Shown: in pieces, positions 23,759 through 31,843 of the stretch
How positions within the stretch are numbered: the stretch's first letter is position 1
Layout of the letters: each line of letters opens with the position of its first letter
Origin: CBDANZ01 sp965197865
GTDB lineage: Bacteria > Acidobacteriota > Vicinamibacteria > Vicinamibacterales > CAVVIG01
Direction: 5' to 3'
DNA: 64,000 bases
NCBI GenBank assembly: GCA_965197865.1
Contig: CBDANZ010000004.1
Location: forward strand, 186,001 to 250,000
Made by a program: the position numbers and the translations under genes
The notes under the pieces: model-generated
Databases searched by the model: none
The model's input: the letters and a program-made list of their open reading frames with translations, nothing else
What the model was told of the DNA's origin: nothing

Positions 23759-25603
23759 ATGTCTATTCACGACGACGAAATCCTCGGGAAGGCCTACGAC
23801 TGGGTGCTGATGCGGCGGCTGCTGACGTACCTGCGGCCGTACTGGCGGCAGGTCGTGGTGGCCCTTCTCGCTATCGTCGTGGGGGCTGCCGTGGCGCTGG
23901 CACAGCCCTATCTGGTGAAGATCGCCATCGACCGGCACATCGCGCAGAGTCGTCTTGCGGGGTTGGACCGCCTGGCGGCGCTCTACGTCGCAATCCTCGT
24001 CGCGGCCTTCGCGGCTGAATACATCCAGACCTGGACGATGCAGCTCACCGGACAGCGCATCATGTTCGACCTGCGCATGGCCTTGTACGGTCACCTGCAG
24101 CGGCTGGACGTCCGCTACTACGATCGGAACCCGGTCGGTCGCCTGATGACCCGCGTGACCTCCGACGTGGACGTGCTGAACGACCTGTTCACCTCAGGCG
24201 TCGTGACCATCTTCGGCGACGTGTTCACGCTCGTCGGCATCATGGTGGTGATGCTCGTGATGGACTGGCGGCTGGCGCTGGTGGCCTTTTCCGTGCTGCC
24301 GCTCATTGCCTTGATCACGCAGTGGTTTCGTAAGAACGTGCGCGACTCGTACCGCCTGGTGCGCGGCTGGATCGCGCGAATTAACGCTTTCCTGCAGGAG
24401 AACATCACTGGGATGTCGACGGTGCAGCTTTCCTGCCGGGAGCGCCTGAATTTCGCGCGCTTCGACGAAATCGACCGCAAGCACCGCGACGCCAACATAG
24501 ACTCGATCTTCTACTACGCGGTGTTCTACCCCGCAGTCGAGACAACGAGCGCCCTCGCGTTGGCACTGATCATCTGGTACGGTGGCGGCGGCGTCCTGTC
24601 CGGCGCGCTCACTCTCGGTACGCTGGCGGCGTTCCTTCAGTACTCGCAGCGCTTCTTCCGGCCGATCAGCGACATGTCTGAGAAGTTCAACGTGCTGCAA
24701 TCGGCAATGGCTTCGTCAGAACGAATTTTCAAGCTGCTCGACGAACCCGTCGCGATCACGTCTCCCTCCGATCCAGCGCGGCGTCCGGCGCCGGCGGCGG
24801 GCCACATTGTCTTCGACCACGTGTGGTTCGCGTATCACACGCCTGCTGAGGTCGGGGGGGCCGGGCTGGCACCAGACGACGACCGACCTGAGTGGGTGCT
24901 GCGCGACGTGTCGTTCGAGGTGAAGCCAGGCGAGCGGGTCGGAATCGTCGGCGCCACAGGGTCGGGCAAGACGACGCTCATCAATCTGCTGCTCCGGTTC
25001 CACGACGTCGTGCGGGGACGCATCACGGTCGACGGCGTGGACATCAGGCGGCTCGACCTTCAGGAACTGCGCGGCCTCTTCAGCCTCGTGCTGCAGGACG
25101 TGCACCTGTTTTCTGGGACGATCGCCGACAACATCCGGCTCGGTCACCCGTCAATTGACGATGAGCATATGCGGCGCGCGGCGCGCGCCGTGCACGCCGA
25201 TCAGTTCATCGATCGGATCGAGGGCGGGTACCGCGCCCCCGTCGCCGAACGCGGGTCCACGCTGTCGGTCGGGCAGAAGCAGTTGCTTTCCTTCGCGCGG
25301 GCGTTGGCGTTCGATCCTCGCGTGCTCGTTCTCGACGAAGCCACCTCGAGCGTCGATACGGAAACCGAGCTGCTGATTCGAGATGCGCTCGCCACCTTGA
25401 TGACGGGTCGAACCACGATTGCCATCGCGCATCGCCTCTCGACCATTCAGGACATGGACAAGATCCTGGTACTGCACAAGGGATCGGTCCGAGAAGTCGG
25501 CACGCACCAGGAGCTGCTCGCTCACCGCGGTCTCTATTTCAAGCTGTTTCAACTGCAGTATAAGCAGGACACACAAGTAGAAAAACTAGAAGTGAGAAGT
25601 TAG
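23759..25603 (+). CDS. ABC exporter half-transporter B (catalytic site)
   Basis: 614 residues: six-helix membrane domain (about 20-330) with the coupling-helix region FYYAVFYPAVETTSALAL, then a nucleotide-binding domain with Walker A GATGSGKTTL at about 398, signature LSVGQK at about 502 (Val for the first Gly), Walker B VLVLDEATSS with the catalytic Glu, and H-loop IAHRLST. The deviations complement those of the partner gene: its Walker B lacks Glu while this signature is altered, so one composite site is degenerate and the other complete, as in TM287/288-type exporters. The C-terminal residues QVEKLEVRS are encoded by an intergenic GAAGTGAGAAGT-type repeat. Confidence 0.9.
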   Translation: MSIHDDEILGKAYDWVLMRRLLTYLRPYWRQVVVALLAIVVGAAVALAQPYLVKIAIDRHIAQSRLAGLDRLAALYVAILVAAFAAEYIQTWTMQLTGQRIMFDLRMALYGHLQRLDVRYYDRNPVGRLMTRVTSDVDVLNDLFTSGVVTIFGDVFTLVGIMVVMLVMDWRLALVAFSVLPLIALITQWFRKNVRDSYRLVRGWIARINAFLQENITGMSTVQLSCRERLNFARFDEIDRKHRDANIDSIFYYAVFYPAVETTSALALALIIWYGGGGVLSGALTLGTLAAFLQYSQRFFRPISDMSEKFNVLQSAMASSERIFKLLDEPVAITSPSDPARRPAPAAGHIVFDHVWFAYHTPAEVGGAGLAPDDDRPEWVLRDVSFEVKPGERVGIVGATGSGKTTLINLLLRFHDVVRGRITVDGVDIRRLDLQELRGLFSLVLQDVHLFSGTIADNIRLGHPSIDDEHMRRAARAVHADQFIDRIEGGYRAPVAERGSTLSVGQKQLLSFARALAFDPRVLVLDEATSSVDTETELLIRDALATLMTGRTTIAIAHRLSTIQDMDKILVLHKGSVREVGTHQELLAHRGLYFKLFQLQYKQDTQVEKLEVRS

Positions 25604-25923
25604 AAGTGAGGTGCTGGCAGCGTAGTCTTTTGGACCTGCCTTCGAACGGCCGCCATCACGGCTTTCCACCGATGCGATCCAGTCAAAGACATGGCTGCCC
25701 GTGAGATCGTAGATTGTCGATTGCAGATTGCCGATCTATTTGCGACTGTAGTTCTGCAATCGGACGGGTGTACAAACTTGCAATCAATCTGTAACCCGCT
25801 ATTTCACCGATGCTTGTGCACGATGTCGTGCACGCGCTTGCGGCCTTTCAGGAAGGCGAGCGCGTGCGGATAGGCTGCGGCTGCAAGCACGCCAGCGGCG
25901 CATGAGCGCTCGCTTGAGATAGA
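25604..25923. other. Convergent intergenic region rich in degenerate short repeats
   Basis: 320 bases between two convergent genes. It starts with GAAGTGAGAAGTTAGAAGTGAGG and holds strings such as GATTGTCGATTGCAGATTGCC. A perfect inverted repeat GTGCACGA-TG-TCGTGCAC lies at 25816-25833. On the minus strand a short frame ending ALAFLKGRKRVHDIVHKHR looks protein-like but has no start; I cannot assign it. Confidence 0.45.
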
Positions 25924-26973
25924 TCACTTGAAGTGCGTGTAACCGCGCGGCAGCGATGTGTCGACGACCGCGCCGCCCCTACTAGGACGGCGCACGACAA
26001 CCTCACGGTCTTCGGTGCAGACGCCGATGCGAGTGATCGGCGCATCGCCGTGGCAGCTGGCCGCCGCCAGGCGGCGTCGGAGCCGGGGCGGTACGGCAAA
26101 CACCAGCTCGTAATCGTCACCGCCTGAGAACGATTCGATCACCGGGTCGACGCCGCGTGTCTCGAACCAATTGCGGGCGCCCGGGTGGATCGGCAGCGCG
26201 TCGCCGTCGACGACGGCCCCCACGGCGCTTGCTTCCGCGAGGCACCAGAGGCTGTCCGCCACCCCGTCGCTTGCATCGACACACGCCGCCGCGGCGCGAC
26301 TGCGCCCCAGCAGGAGCCCGAGTTTCACTCGCGGCTCGGGGTACAGATACCGCCTCACGCAGGCATCCATGCCGTTATCCCGCTGGGAAGGCGGGCGTGC
26401 CGGCGCGCGCGGCCCTGAGAGGGCCGCGCTACCTTCGGTGAGCATCTGTAGTCCGGCGGCAGCCGCGCCGATCGAGCCTGTCAGAAAGAGCTCGTCGCCG
26501 GGGTGTGCACCGTGCCGAGTGAGCGCTTGCCGACGCTTCACGGATCCGACGACTGTGACGTCAATCATCAGCGGCCCGGGCGACCGGGTGAGGTTGCCGC
26601 CGACAACGTGCAGGCGATGGCTGACGGCGAGGTTCGCGAGGGCCGAGACGATGCCGTCGAAATCGGCGCACGCAAGATCGGACGGCAGCGCGAAGGAGGC
26701 AAGCGCCAGGCGCGGCGCCGCGCCCATCGCGGCGAGATCGCTCAGGTTGATGGCGAGCGCGCGGTGACCGATCGCACCGGGCGGCGTGAAGCGCCGGTCG
26801 AAGTGAACGCCCTCGACAAGCGCGTCAACGCTCAACACTTCCAGGCGGTTCGGCTCCGGCTCCACGACCGCCGCATCGTCGCCGATGCCGACGACGAGCC
26901 AATCCGGCGCGGGCGGAAGGCGTTTTTGAATGCGCGCGACGAGCTCGCGCTCGGTGAGGTCGGACACCGTCAT
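25924..26973 (-). CDS. thiL: Thiamine-monophosphate kinase with a repeat-encoded insert
   Basis: 349 residues of the PurM/AIR-synthase-like fold. Motifs: VGIGDDAAVV for Mg-ATP, SVDALVEGVHFDRRF, INLSDLAAMGA, VGGNLTRSPGP, VDASDGVADSL and FSGGDDYELVF. The enzyme phosphorylates thiamine phosphate to the diphosphate cofactor in the cytoplasm. Residues about 183-203 (SAALSGPRAPARPPSQR...) have no counterpart in the family and are encoded by a palindromic repeat at 26407-26432. It stands 29 bases downstream of rny and ends convergent with the exporter operon. Confidence 0.92.
   Translation of the reverse strand: MTVSDLTERELVARIQKRLPPAPDWLVVGIGDDAAVVEPEPNRLEVLSVDALVEGVHFDRRFTPPGAIGHRALAINLSDLAAMGAAPRLALASFALPSDLACADFDGIVSALANLAVSHRLHVVGGNLTRSPGPLMIDVTVVGSVKRRQALTRHGAHPGDELFLTGSIGAAAAGLQMLTEGSAALSGPRAPARPPSQRDNGMDACVRRYLYPEPRVKLGLLLGRSRAAAACVDASDGVADSLWCLAEASAVGAVVDGDALPIHPGARNWFETRGVDPVIESFSGGDDYELVFAVPPRLRRRLAAASCHGDAPITRIGVCTEDREVVVRRPSRGGAVVDTSLPRGYTHFK
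26407..26432. repeat. Coding palindromic repeat inside thiL
   Basis: GCGCGGCCCT-GAG-AGGGCCGCGC followed by TAC, 10-bp perfect stem, in frame in thiL between the NLTRSPGP and RVKLGLLL motifs. Confidence 0.8.
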
Positions 26974-27002
26974 ATGGCGGGGTTAGGGGCTGGCCCCGAG
27001 CC

Positions 27003-28577
27003 TCATTTCGCGTAGTCCACTGCGCGCGTTTCGCGGATGACCATGACCTTAATCTGGCCGGGGTACTCGAGCTCCTTCTCGATGCGGCGTGCGATGTCCT
27101 TCGACAGCCAGATGGCTTCCTCGTCGGAGATCTTGTCGCTTTCGACCATGATACGGACCTCGCGGCCAGCTTGGAGCGCAAAGGACTTCGACACGCCCTT
27201 GAACGAATCGGCAATCCCTTCGAGCTTTTCGAGCCGCTTCACGTAGGACTCGAGGATATCGCGGCGCGCCCCGGGACGCGCCGCTGAGATGGCGTCAGCC
27301 GCCTGCACGATCATCGCTTCGAGCGACGGCCAGTCGATGTCCATGTGATGCGCCGCCATGGCCATCACGACGGGTTCGCTCTCGCCGTGCTTCCTCAGGA
27401 AATCGATGCCGAGCTCAAGGTGCGTCCCTTGCATCTCGCGGTCGATGGCCTTGCCGATGTCGTGTAGGAAGGCCGCCCGCACGGCGACATGCGCGTTGAG
27501 GCCGACCTCCTTCGCCATGATCCCCGCGAGCCGCGCGACCTCGGCGGAATGAGACAGCACGTTCTGACCGTAGCTGGTCCGATACTTCAGGCGGCCCATG
27601 AGGCGTTCGATCTCTTGGTGCAGATCGTGCAGCCCCAACTCGAAGGCCGCGGCCGCGCCTTCTTTGCGGACCTCTTCCTCGGTCTCGTCCTTGACTTGTT
27701 GCACGATCTCTTCGATGCGTGCCGGATGAATGCGTCCGTCCGCAATGAGGCGTTGAATCGCCTTCCTGGCCACCTCACGGCGGTAGGGATCGAATCCGGA
27801 GAGGATGATGGCGCCAGGCGTGTCATCCACGATGAGATCGATGCCGGTCGCGAGCTCCAGCGCGCGGATGTTGCGGCCCTCGCGGCCGATGATGCGGCCC
27901 TTGACGTCGTCGCTCGGGAGATCGACGACCGACACGGTGGTTTCGATGGCGTGCTCGGCGGCCGAACGCTGGATGGCTTCGGTGATGTAGTGCTTGGCGC
28001 GGTCGGCAGCGGATTCGCGCGCCTCGGTGTCGAGGCGCTTCAGCAGGTTCGCCGCATCGTGACGCGCTTCGCCTTCGATTTGCTTGAGGAGCAGGTCCTT
28101 GGCTTCGTCAGCCGTCAGGCTCACGACGCGCTCCAGCTCGTGCTGCTGCTGGGCGACCAGCCGGTCGTATCTTTCAGCGGCCGTTCTGGCGCTCTTCTCG
28201 CGCTCTGAGACGGCCCGCTCACGCGCCTGCACGTCCCGCTCGGTCCGTTCGTGGGCCGACTGACGATCGGTGAGCGCCGACTCGCGCCGCATGAGGGTCT
28301 GTTCAAAGGTCTGCGCCTGTTGTTGTTTCTGCTGCGCCTGCCGCTCTGAGGCCGTGAGGAGCTCGTGGGCCTTTTCCTTGGCCTCGAGCAGCACCTCCTT
28401 CTTGTGGGTCTCGGCGTCCCGTTCGGCGTCTTTGAGGACGCGCAGCGCCTGTTCTTCGGCGCGGCCGATGGTTTCGGCGGCGATGCGTTTGCGGTGGGCC
28501 ACCCAGAGGGCGAACATGGCCGCTGCCGCCACCAGGGTGACGAGGACGTTTATCAGATACCCGAAATACGGCAACAC
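27003..28577 (-). CDS. rny: Ribonuclease Y
   Basis: 524 residues, usual length. An N-terminal membrane helix (about 5-25) is followed by a long coiled coil (30-200), a KH domain (IIGREGRNIRALELATGIDL) and an HD domain (AAFLHDIGKAIDREMQG; metal ligands HD and later H in AAHHMDIDW), ending YPGQIKVMVIRETRAVDYAK. It is the membrane-anchored endoribonuclease that starts decay of many messages. The gene follows the probable 6S RNA and precedes thiL. Confidence 0.95.
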   Translation of the reverse strand: MLPYFGYLINVLVTLVAAAAMFALWVAHRKRIAAETIGRAEEQALRVLKDAERDAETHKKEVLLEAKEKAHELLTASERQAQQKQQQAQTFEQTLMRRESALTDRQSAHERTERDVQARERAVSEREKSARTAAERYDRLVAQQQHELERVVSLTADEAKDLLLKQIEGEARHDAANLLKRLDTEARESAADRAKHYITEAIQRSAAEHAIETTVSVVDLPSDDVKGRIIGREGRNIRALELATGIDLIVDDTPGAIILSGFDPYRREVARKAIQRLIADGRIHPARIEEIVQQVKDETEEEVRKEGAAAAFELGLHDLHQEIERLMGRLKYRTSYGQNVLSHSAEVARLAGIMAKEVGLNAHVAVRAAFLHDIGKAIDREMQGTHLELGIDFLRKHGESEPVVMAMAAHHMDIDWPSLEAMIVQAADAISAARPGARRDILESYVKRLEKLEGIADSFKGVSKSFALQAGREVRIMVESDKISDEEAIWLSKDIARRIEKELEYPGQIKVMVIRETRAVDYAK

Positions 28578-28605
28578 GCGTGACGTCCTTTCCCGTCATA
28601 AGGGG

Positions 28606-28668
28606 TCAGGCCCCTTGTCCGACGGGTTCCGCACGGAAACGGGGCCTGGGCCCTATTCCGCGTGCGGC
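28606..28668. repeat. GGGGTCAGGCCCC-type dispersed repeat
   Basis: Just upstream of rny the strings GGGGTCAGGCCCC and GGGGCCTGGGCCC occur as near-palindromes around a CCGCACGGAAACGG core. A similar AAAGGGGTCAGCTCTTT lies at 42219-42235. They look like a third repeat class of this genome. Confidence 0.4.
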
Positions 28669-28734
28669 GCCGCGCGCGGGTCTTGGTCCCGCGAGTGAAT
28701 TTCAGGAAGGTAACCGAACGAAAGGCCCCCGCTT

Positions 28735-28925
28735 CGCCGTGTGGGGAGGTCGATGAACCTGCGTAAACAGGTGGAGCCACTTGGTTAAGCCGCGTTTCAG
28801 GCTTCCTCTCACAGAGGCATGCACACTACGCAGCGTCGCGACTCACTTTGATGGAACGTTGGCTCAAACGAGCCTGCCGCCATCACGTGCAAAGCAGGGA
28901 ACTCAAACGCTCCCGGTATCTTAGC
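28735..28925 (-). ncRNA. ssrS: Probable 6S RNA
   Basis: Directly downstream of zapA on the same strand, the position of ssrS in many proteobacteria. The minus strand contains GTGAGAGGAAGCCTGAAACG, then CACCTGTTTACGCAGGTTCA and CGACC in the order of the conserved 3' half of 6S RNA (E. coli CCGAGAAGCCTTAAAACTG ... TTCACCTTGAACCAAGG). No protein-like frame covers it. 6S RNA binds sigma-70 RNA polymerase as a promoter mimic. The ends are estimates because I could not fold the closing stem with certainty. Confidence 0.7.
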
Positions 28926-28932
28926 GTTTGAG
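28902..28932 (-). repeat. Perfect 10-bp hairpin between zapA and 6S RNA
   Basis: CTCAAACGCT and AGCGTTTGAG enclose an 11-base loop. No U-run follows, so it is not a standard terminator; it may be an RNA processing site or the 5' boundary of the 6S RNA. Confidence 0.6.
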
Positions 28933-28986
28933 CGATAAGGGGGTCAAGGCGGAGAGGAGCCGTGTTTACGTTCGGTTCGTTGGGAC

Positions 28987-29280
28987 CTACACGGTGAGCA
29001 CCCGGTCGAGGAGCCGTTCCAGCTCGCCAGCCCGCTGGGCAAGCTGGCCGTCCCGAGCGCGATTGGCGTCTCTGCAGCGGAACAGCTCGTCGGCGATGTT
29101 GAGCGCCGCGAGCACGGCCAGACGCAGCCCATCGCCACTGAGCGTCGAGTCGGCGGCCGCGCATATCTTCTCGTCCACGTACAGGGCCAGCCGTGCGACG
29201 TATTCCGGATCCAGGGAGCTCCTGATCGAATATCGCTGACCTTGAATATCGACCGGGACGACACGACCGGCGTCAGCCAT
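28987..29280 (-). CDS. zapA: Cell division protein ZapA
   Basis: 97 residues. VPVDIQGQRYSIRSSLDPEY matches the N-terminal ZapA strand-helix region, followed by VARLALYVDEKICAAAD and LRLAVLAALNIADELFR, then a coiled coil to the end. ZapA tetramers crosslink FtsZ filaments at mid-cell. It lies between the ZapB-like gene and the 6S RNA, a common order. Confidence 0.88.
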   Translation of the reverse strand: MADAGRVVPVDIQGQRYSIRSSLDPEYVARLALYVDEKICAAADSTLSGDGLRLAVLAALNIADELFRCRDANRARDGQLAQRAGELERLLDRVLTV

Positions 29281-29284
29281 ATGG

Positions 29285-29387
29285 TAGGGCGGCCCTTTCG
29301 GGGCCGCCGACTGCCGCGAGCCTGACAGGCCCGCGCGACAACGACAAATTGACCGCGACTGCCGCGGCCTGACAGGCCCGTGCTAGA
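29285..29387. repeat. Cluster of three palindromic repeats between zapB-like gene and zapA
   Basis: GGCGGCCC-TTTC-GGGGCCGCC (29288-29308), GCCTGACAGGC (29320-29330) and GCGGCCTGACAGGCCCG (29364-29380), the last ending at the stop codon (CTAG region) of the upstream gene. Same family as the copies in the exporter genes. Confidence 0.65.
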
Positions 29388-29661
29388 GGTTCAGCGCCTC
29401 GAGCTGCTCGAGCATGTCGCCAACCCGGGCGCGGATCACGTTTCGCTCCTCCCGGAGCGACGAGAGGTCGCCGGCCACCGAGTCGCTCGCGGCGAGTCGC
29501 GCGCGCATCGACTCGAGCTCGCACGAAAGACGCTGGTTCTCTTCCGCCGCGCGCGCCTGCTCTGCCTTCATCCGTTCAAATATGCCGACGAGCCGCTTTA
29601 CTTTCTCTTCGAGACTGTCAATCGGATCGAGCTCTACGTTCCTGGTCGCTACTCTTGCCAT
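29383..29661 (-). CDS. ZapB-like short coiled-coil protein
   Basis: The ATG at 29661 is preferred because AGGAG stands 6 bases before it; an ATG at 29685 overlaps pheT. 92 residues, almost all coiled coil: PIDSLEEKVKRLVGIFERM, NQRLSCELESMRARL, SLREERNVIRARVGDMLEQL. The heptad pattern and the place next to zapA suggest a ZapB-type divisome protein. The symbol is left empty because coiled coils cannot be assigned by sequence alone. Confidence 0.7.
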   Translation of the reverse strand: MARVATRNVELDPIDSLEEKVKRLVGIFERMKAEQARAAEENQRLSCELESMRARLAASDSVAGDLSSLREERNVIRARVGDMLEQLEALNL

Positions 29662-29681
29662 CACGAACTCCTGCCTCGCCT

Positions 29682-31748
29682 TCATCGTTGCACCGCGCGG
29701 TGTTCGCGCACGAGTGCGGCGAGAATGTCGTCGAAGCTCTTCTGTACCTCTTCATCGGTGAGGGTTCTGTCTGGAGCCTGAAACGTGAGGTGCACCGAGA
29801 GACTCACCGCGCCCTCCGCCACCCCTTTGCCCGTGTAGCGATCGAAGAAGCCGACAGTCACCAGAGGCGCCGGTCTTCGGCCGGCGGCCGCGTGAATGGT
29901 GCCACGAATGATCTCCGCAGGCAAGCTGCCAGTGACGATAATTGACAGATCGCGCACGACGGTCGGATGCCTTGGCAGCGCTTCGACTAGCTCGTCGCGC
30001 GGCCGCGCGAGGTCGGCCATACGATCCAGATTCAGCTCGGCGACGAAAATCTTGTCTTGACGCGGCGCGCCGCGGCTCTCGGCTAGTGACGGCGGGACGA
30101 GGCCGAGAAGCCCGATGGACTGATCACCCGCCAGGACCACCGCACCCTGGTCGGGCGTCAGGAAGGGCGCGGTCGTCGCCTCCATGCGCACGGCGACGCC
30201 CAGCGCGTCGCACAGACGCTCGACGACGCCTTTCACGTCGAAGAAATCGACTTTGCGACCGCCGCCGGACCAGTGTTCCTCCGCTGGCGAGCCCGTCCAG
30301 GCGAGCGCCAGCCCCCTGCTCTCGCCGTTCGACAAGGTGAACCGCGCGCCGATCTCGAACAGCCCGACGTCACCCCAGCCTTGACGGCGATTGTGCGCAA
30401 CGGCGTCAACGAGGCCGGGCAGAAGCGAGGGTCGCAGGGTATCGAACTTGGCCGACAGCGGGTTCGCCACACCGACCAGAGTGTCTTCGGCGCCGACAAA
30501 CGCGGCGGCCGAGCCGGCTTCGATGAACCCGAACGTGGTGGCTTCCGACAGTCCCGCGGCCGTCAGGACCTGGCGGACGAGTCGATCGCGCGGGATGCGG
30601 GGATCCGGCGGTGGAGCGGCTGTTGTCATGGCAGGAAAGGCGGGTTCGAGCTTGTCAAACCCGTAATGCCGCCCGATCTCCTCGACGAGGTCGACTTCGC
30701 GGACCAGATCGACACGGAACGTGGGCGCCACGACGTCCCACCCGTCGGAGGTCGCCGCAACGCTCAGCCCAAGTCTGCTTAGAATGCGTTCTACTTCGTC
30801 GTCGGGAACCAAGAGGCCCAACAGCAGCGCTAGTCGGGCGCGCCGGAGGTGCAGCGATTTCGCCCCGCGCGGGTGAGGATACCGGTCGATGACAGATCCA
30901 ACCAGGCGGCCAGCGGCAATCTGCTGCATGATTGCGATCGCTCGCTGGAGCGCGACGAGCGGAGCATTGACGTCGGCACCGCGCTCGAATCGAGACGAGG
31001 CTTCAGTCTTGAGGCCGAGCTGCTTGCTCGTCCGGCGGATCGACGACGGCTTGAAGTAGGCGCTCTCGAATGCGACGGTTCGCGTCGTGCCAGCAACCTC
31101 GGAGCCGGCGCCGCCCATGACTCCGGCGATCGCCTGCGGCCGACGCGCGTCGGCAATGACCAGCATGTCTCCATCGAGCGTCCGTTCGATGCCGTCAAGC
31201 GTCGTTGCGATCTCTCCCGGGCGTGCACGTCGAATGCGCAACTCGCTGCCGGCCAGCGTGGCCAGGTCGAACGCATGCATGGGGTGGCCCAACTCCATCA
31301 GGACGTAGTTCGTGATGTCCACGAACGGGTTGATCGAACGGATGGCGGCGGCGTGCAGCCGACGCGTCATCCATGCGGGCGACACGGTCGGCGTGACCTC
31401 GGCCACGGCCCCTACGTACCGCGGGCACAGCTCAGCATCTTCGATCGTGACTTTCAAGCGATCCGATTCGGCGCATGACACCGGCGCAAGCGCCGCTGCC
31501 GCGCCCGGGTCGACTGATGGAAGCCGCATCGGCAGGTCGTAAACCGTCGAGATTTCGCGCGCGAGACCAACAACACTCAGACAATCGGGCCGGTTCGCCG
31601 TGACTTCGAGATCGATCACCGCGTCGCCGTCGCCGAGCGGCTCGACCGACGCGACGTCGAAACCGCGCAATCCTAGCTTGTCGGCAATCTCGGCGGGAGT
31701 CGCCTTCACGGCCACGAAGTCACGAGCCCAGGAGACTACAAGACGCAT
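29682..31748 (-). CDS. pheT: Phenylalanine-tRNA ligase beta subunit, short form
   Basis: The ATG at 31748 (MRLVVSWARDFV) gives 688 residues against about 800 in E. coli. The usual tRNA-binding OB domain (EMAP/Trbp111, about residues 40-150) is absent: LRGFDVASVEPLGDGD goes straight into AVIDLEVTANRPDCLSVVGL. B3/B4 editing region (INPFVDITNYVLMELGHPMH), B5 domain, the catalytic-like core and a C-terminal FDX-ACB anticodon-binding domain (HPTVVRDLSIIV) are all present. Works with PheS as an alpha2beta2 enzyme. The ORF upstream of 31748 is not family-like. Confidence 0.93.
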   Translation of the reverse strand: MRLVVSWARDFVAVKATPAEIADKLGLRGFDVASVEPLGDGDAVIDLEVTANRPDCLSVVGLAREISTVYDLPMRLPSVDPGAAAALAPVSCAESDRLKVTIEDAELCPRYVGAVAEVTPTVSPAWMTRRLHAAAIRSINPFVDITNYVLMELGHPMHAFDLATLAGSELRIRRARPGEIATTLDGIERTLDGDMLVIADARRPQAIAGVMGGAGSEVAGTTRTVAFESAYFKPSSIRRTSKQLGLKTEASSRFERGADVNAPLVALQRAIAIMQQIAAGRLVGSVIDRYPHPRGAKSLHLRRARLALLLGLLVPDDEVERILSRLGLSVAATSDGWDVVAPTFRVDLVREVDLVEEIGRHYGFDKLEPAFPAMTTAAPPPDPRIPRDRLVRQVLTAAGLSEATTFGFIEAGSAAAFVGAEDTLVGVANPLSAKFDTLRPSLLPGLVDAVAHNRRQGWGDVGLFEIGARFTLSNGESRGLALAWTGSPAEEHWSGGGRKVDFFDVKGVVERLCDALGVAVRMEATTAPFLTPDQGAVVLAGDQSIGLLGLVPPSLAESRGAPRQDKIFVAELNLDRMADLARPRDELVEALPRHPTVVRDLSIIVTGSLPAEIIRGTIHAAAGRRPAPLVTVGFFDRYTGKGVAEGAVSLSVHLTFQAPDRTLTDEEVQKSFDDILAALVREHRAVQR

Positions 31749-31749
31749 C

Positions 31750-31843
31750 GTTCGACGTTCTCGGTTCTCCGGTGGCGTTCCCTGTTCGCGTTCGACGTGC
31801 TCCGTTCCTAGTAACCCTGAACACGAACGCAGAACGGAGAACG
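31750..31843 (-). other. pheS-pheT gap with inverted repeat
   Basis: 94 bases between the two subunit genes. CGGAGAACGT near 31832-31841 is complementary to a GACGTTCTC / GGTTCTCCG pair near 31752-31773, so the message can fold into a long hairpin. It is built of AGAACG strings of the genome's intergenic repeat style. Confidence 0.5.

Noticed and set aside
26157..26767. Plus-strand frames opposite thiL
   Set aside because: Shadows; thiL motifs are complete on the minus strand.
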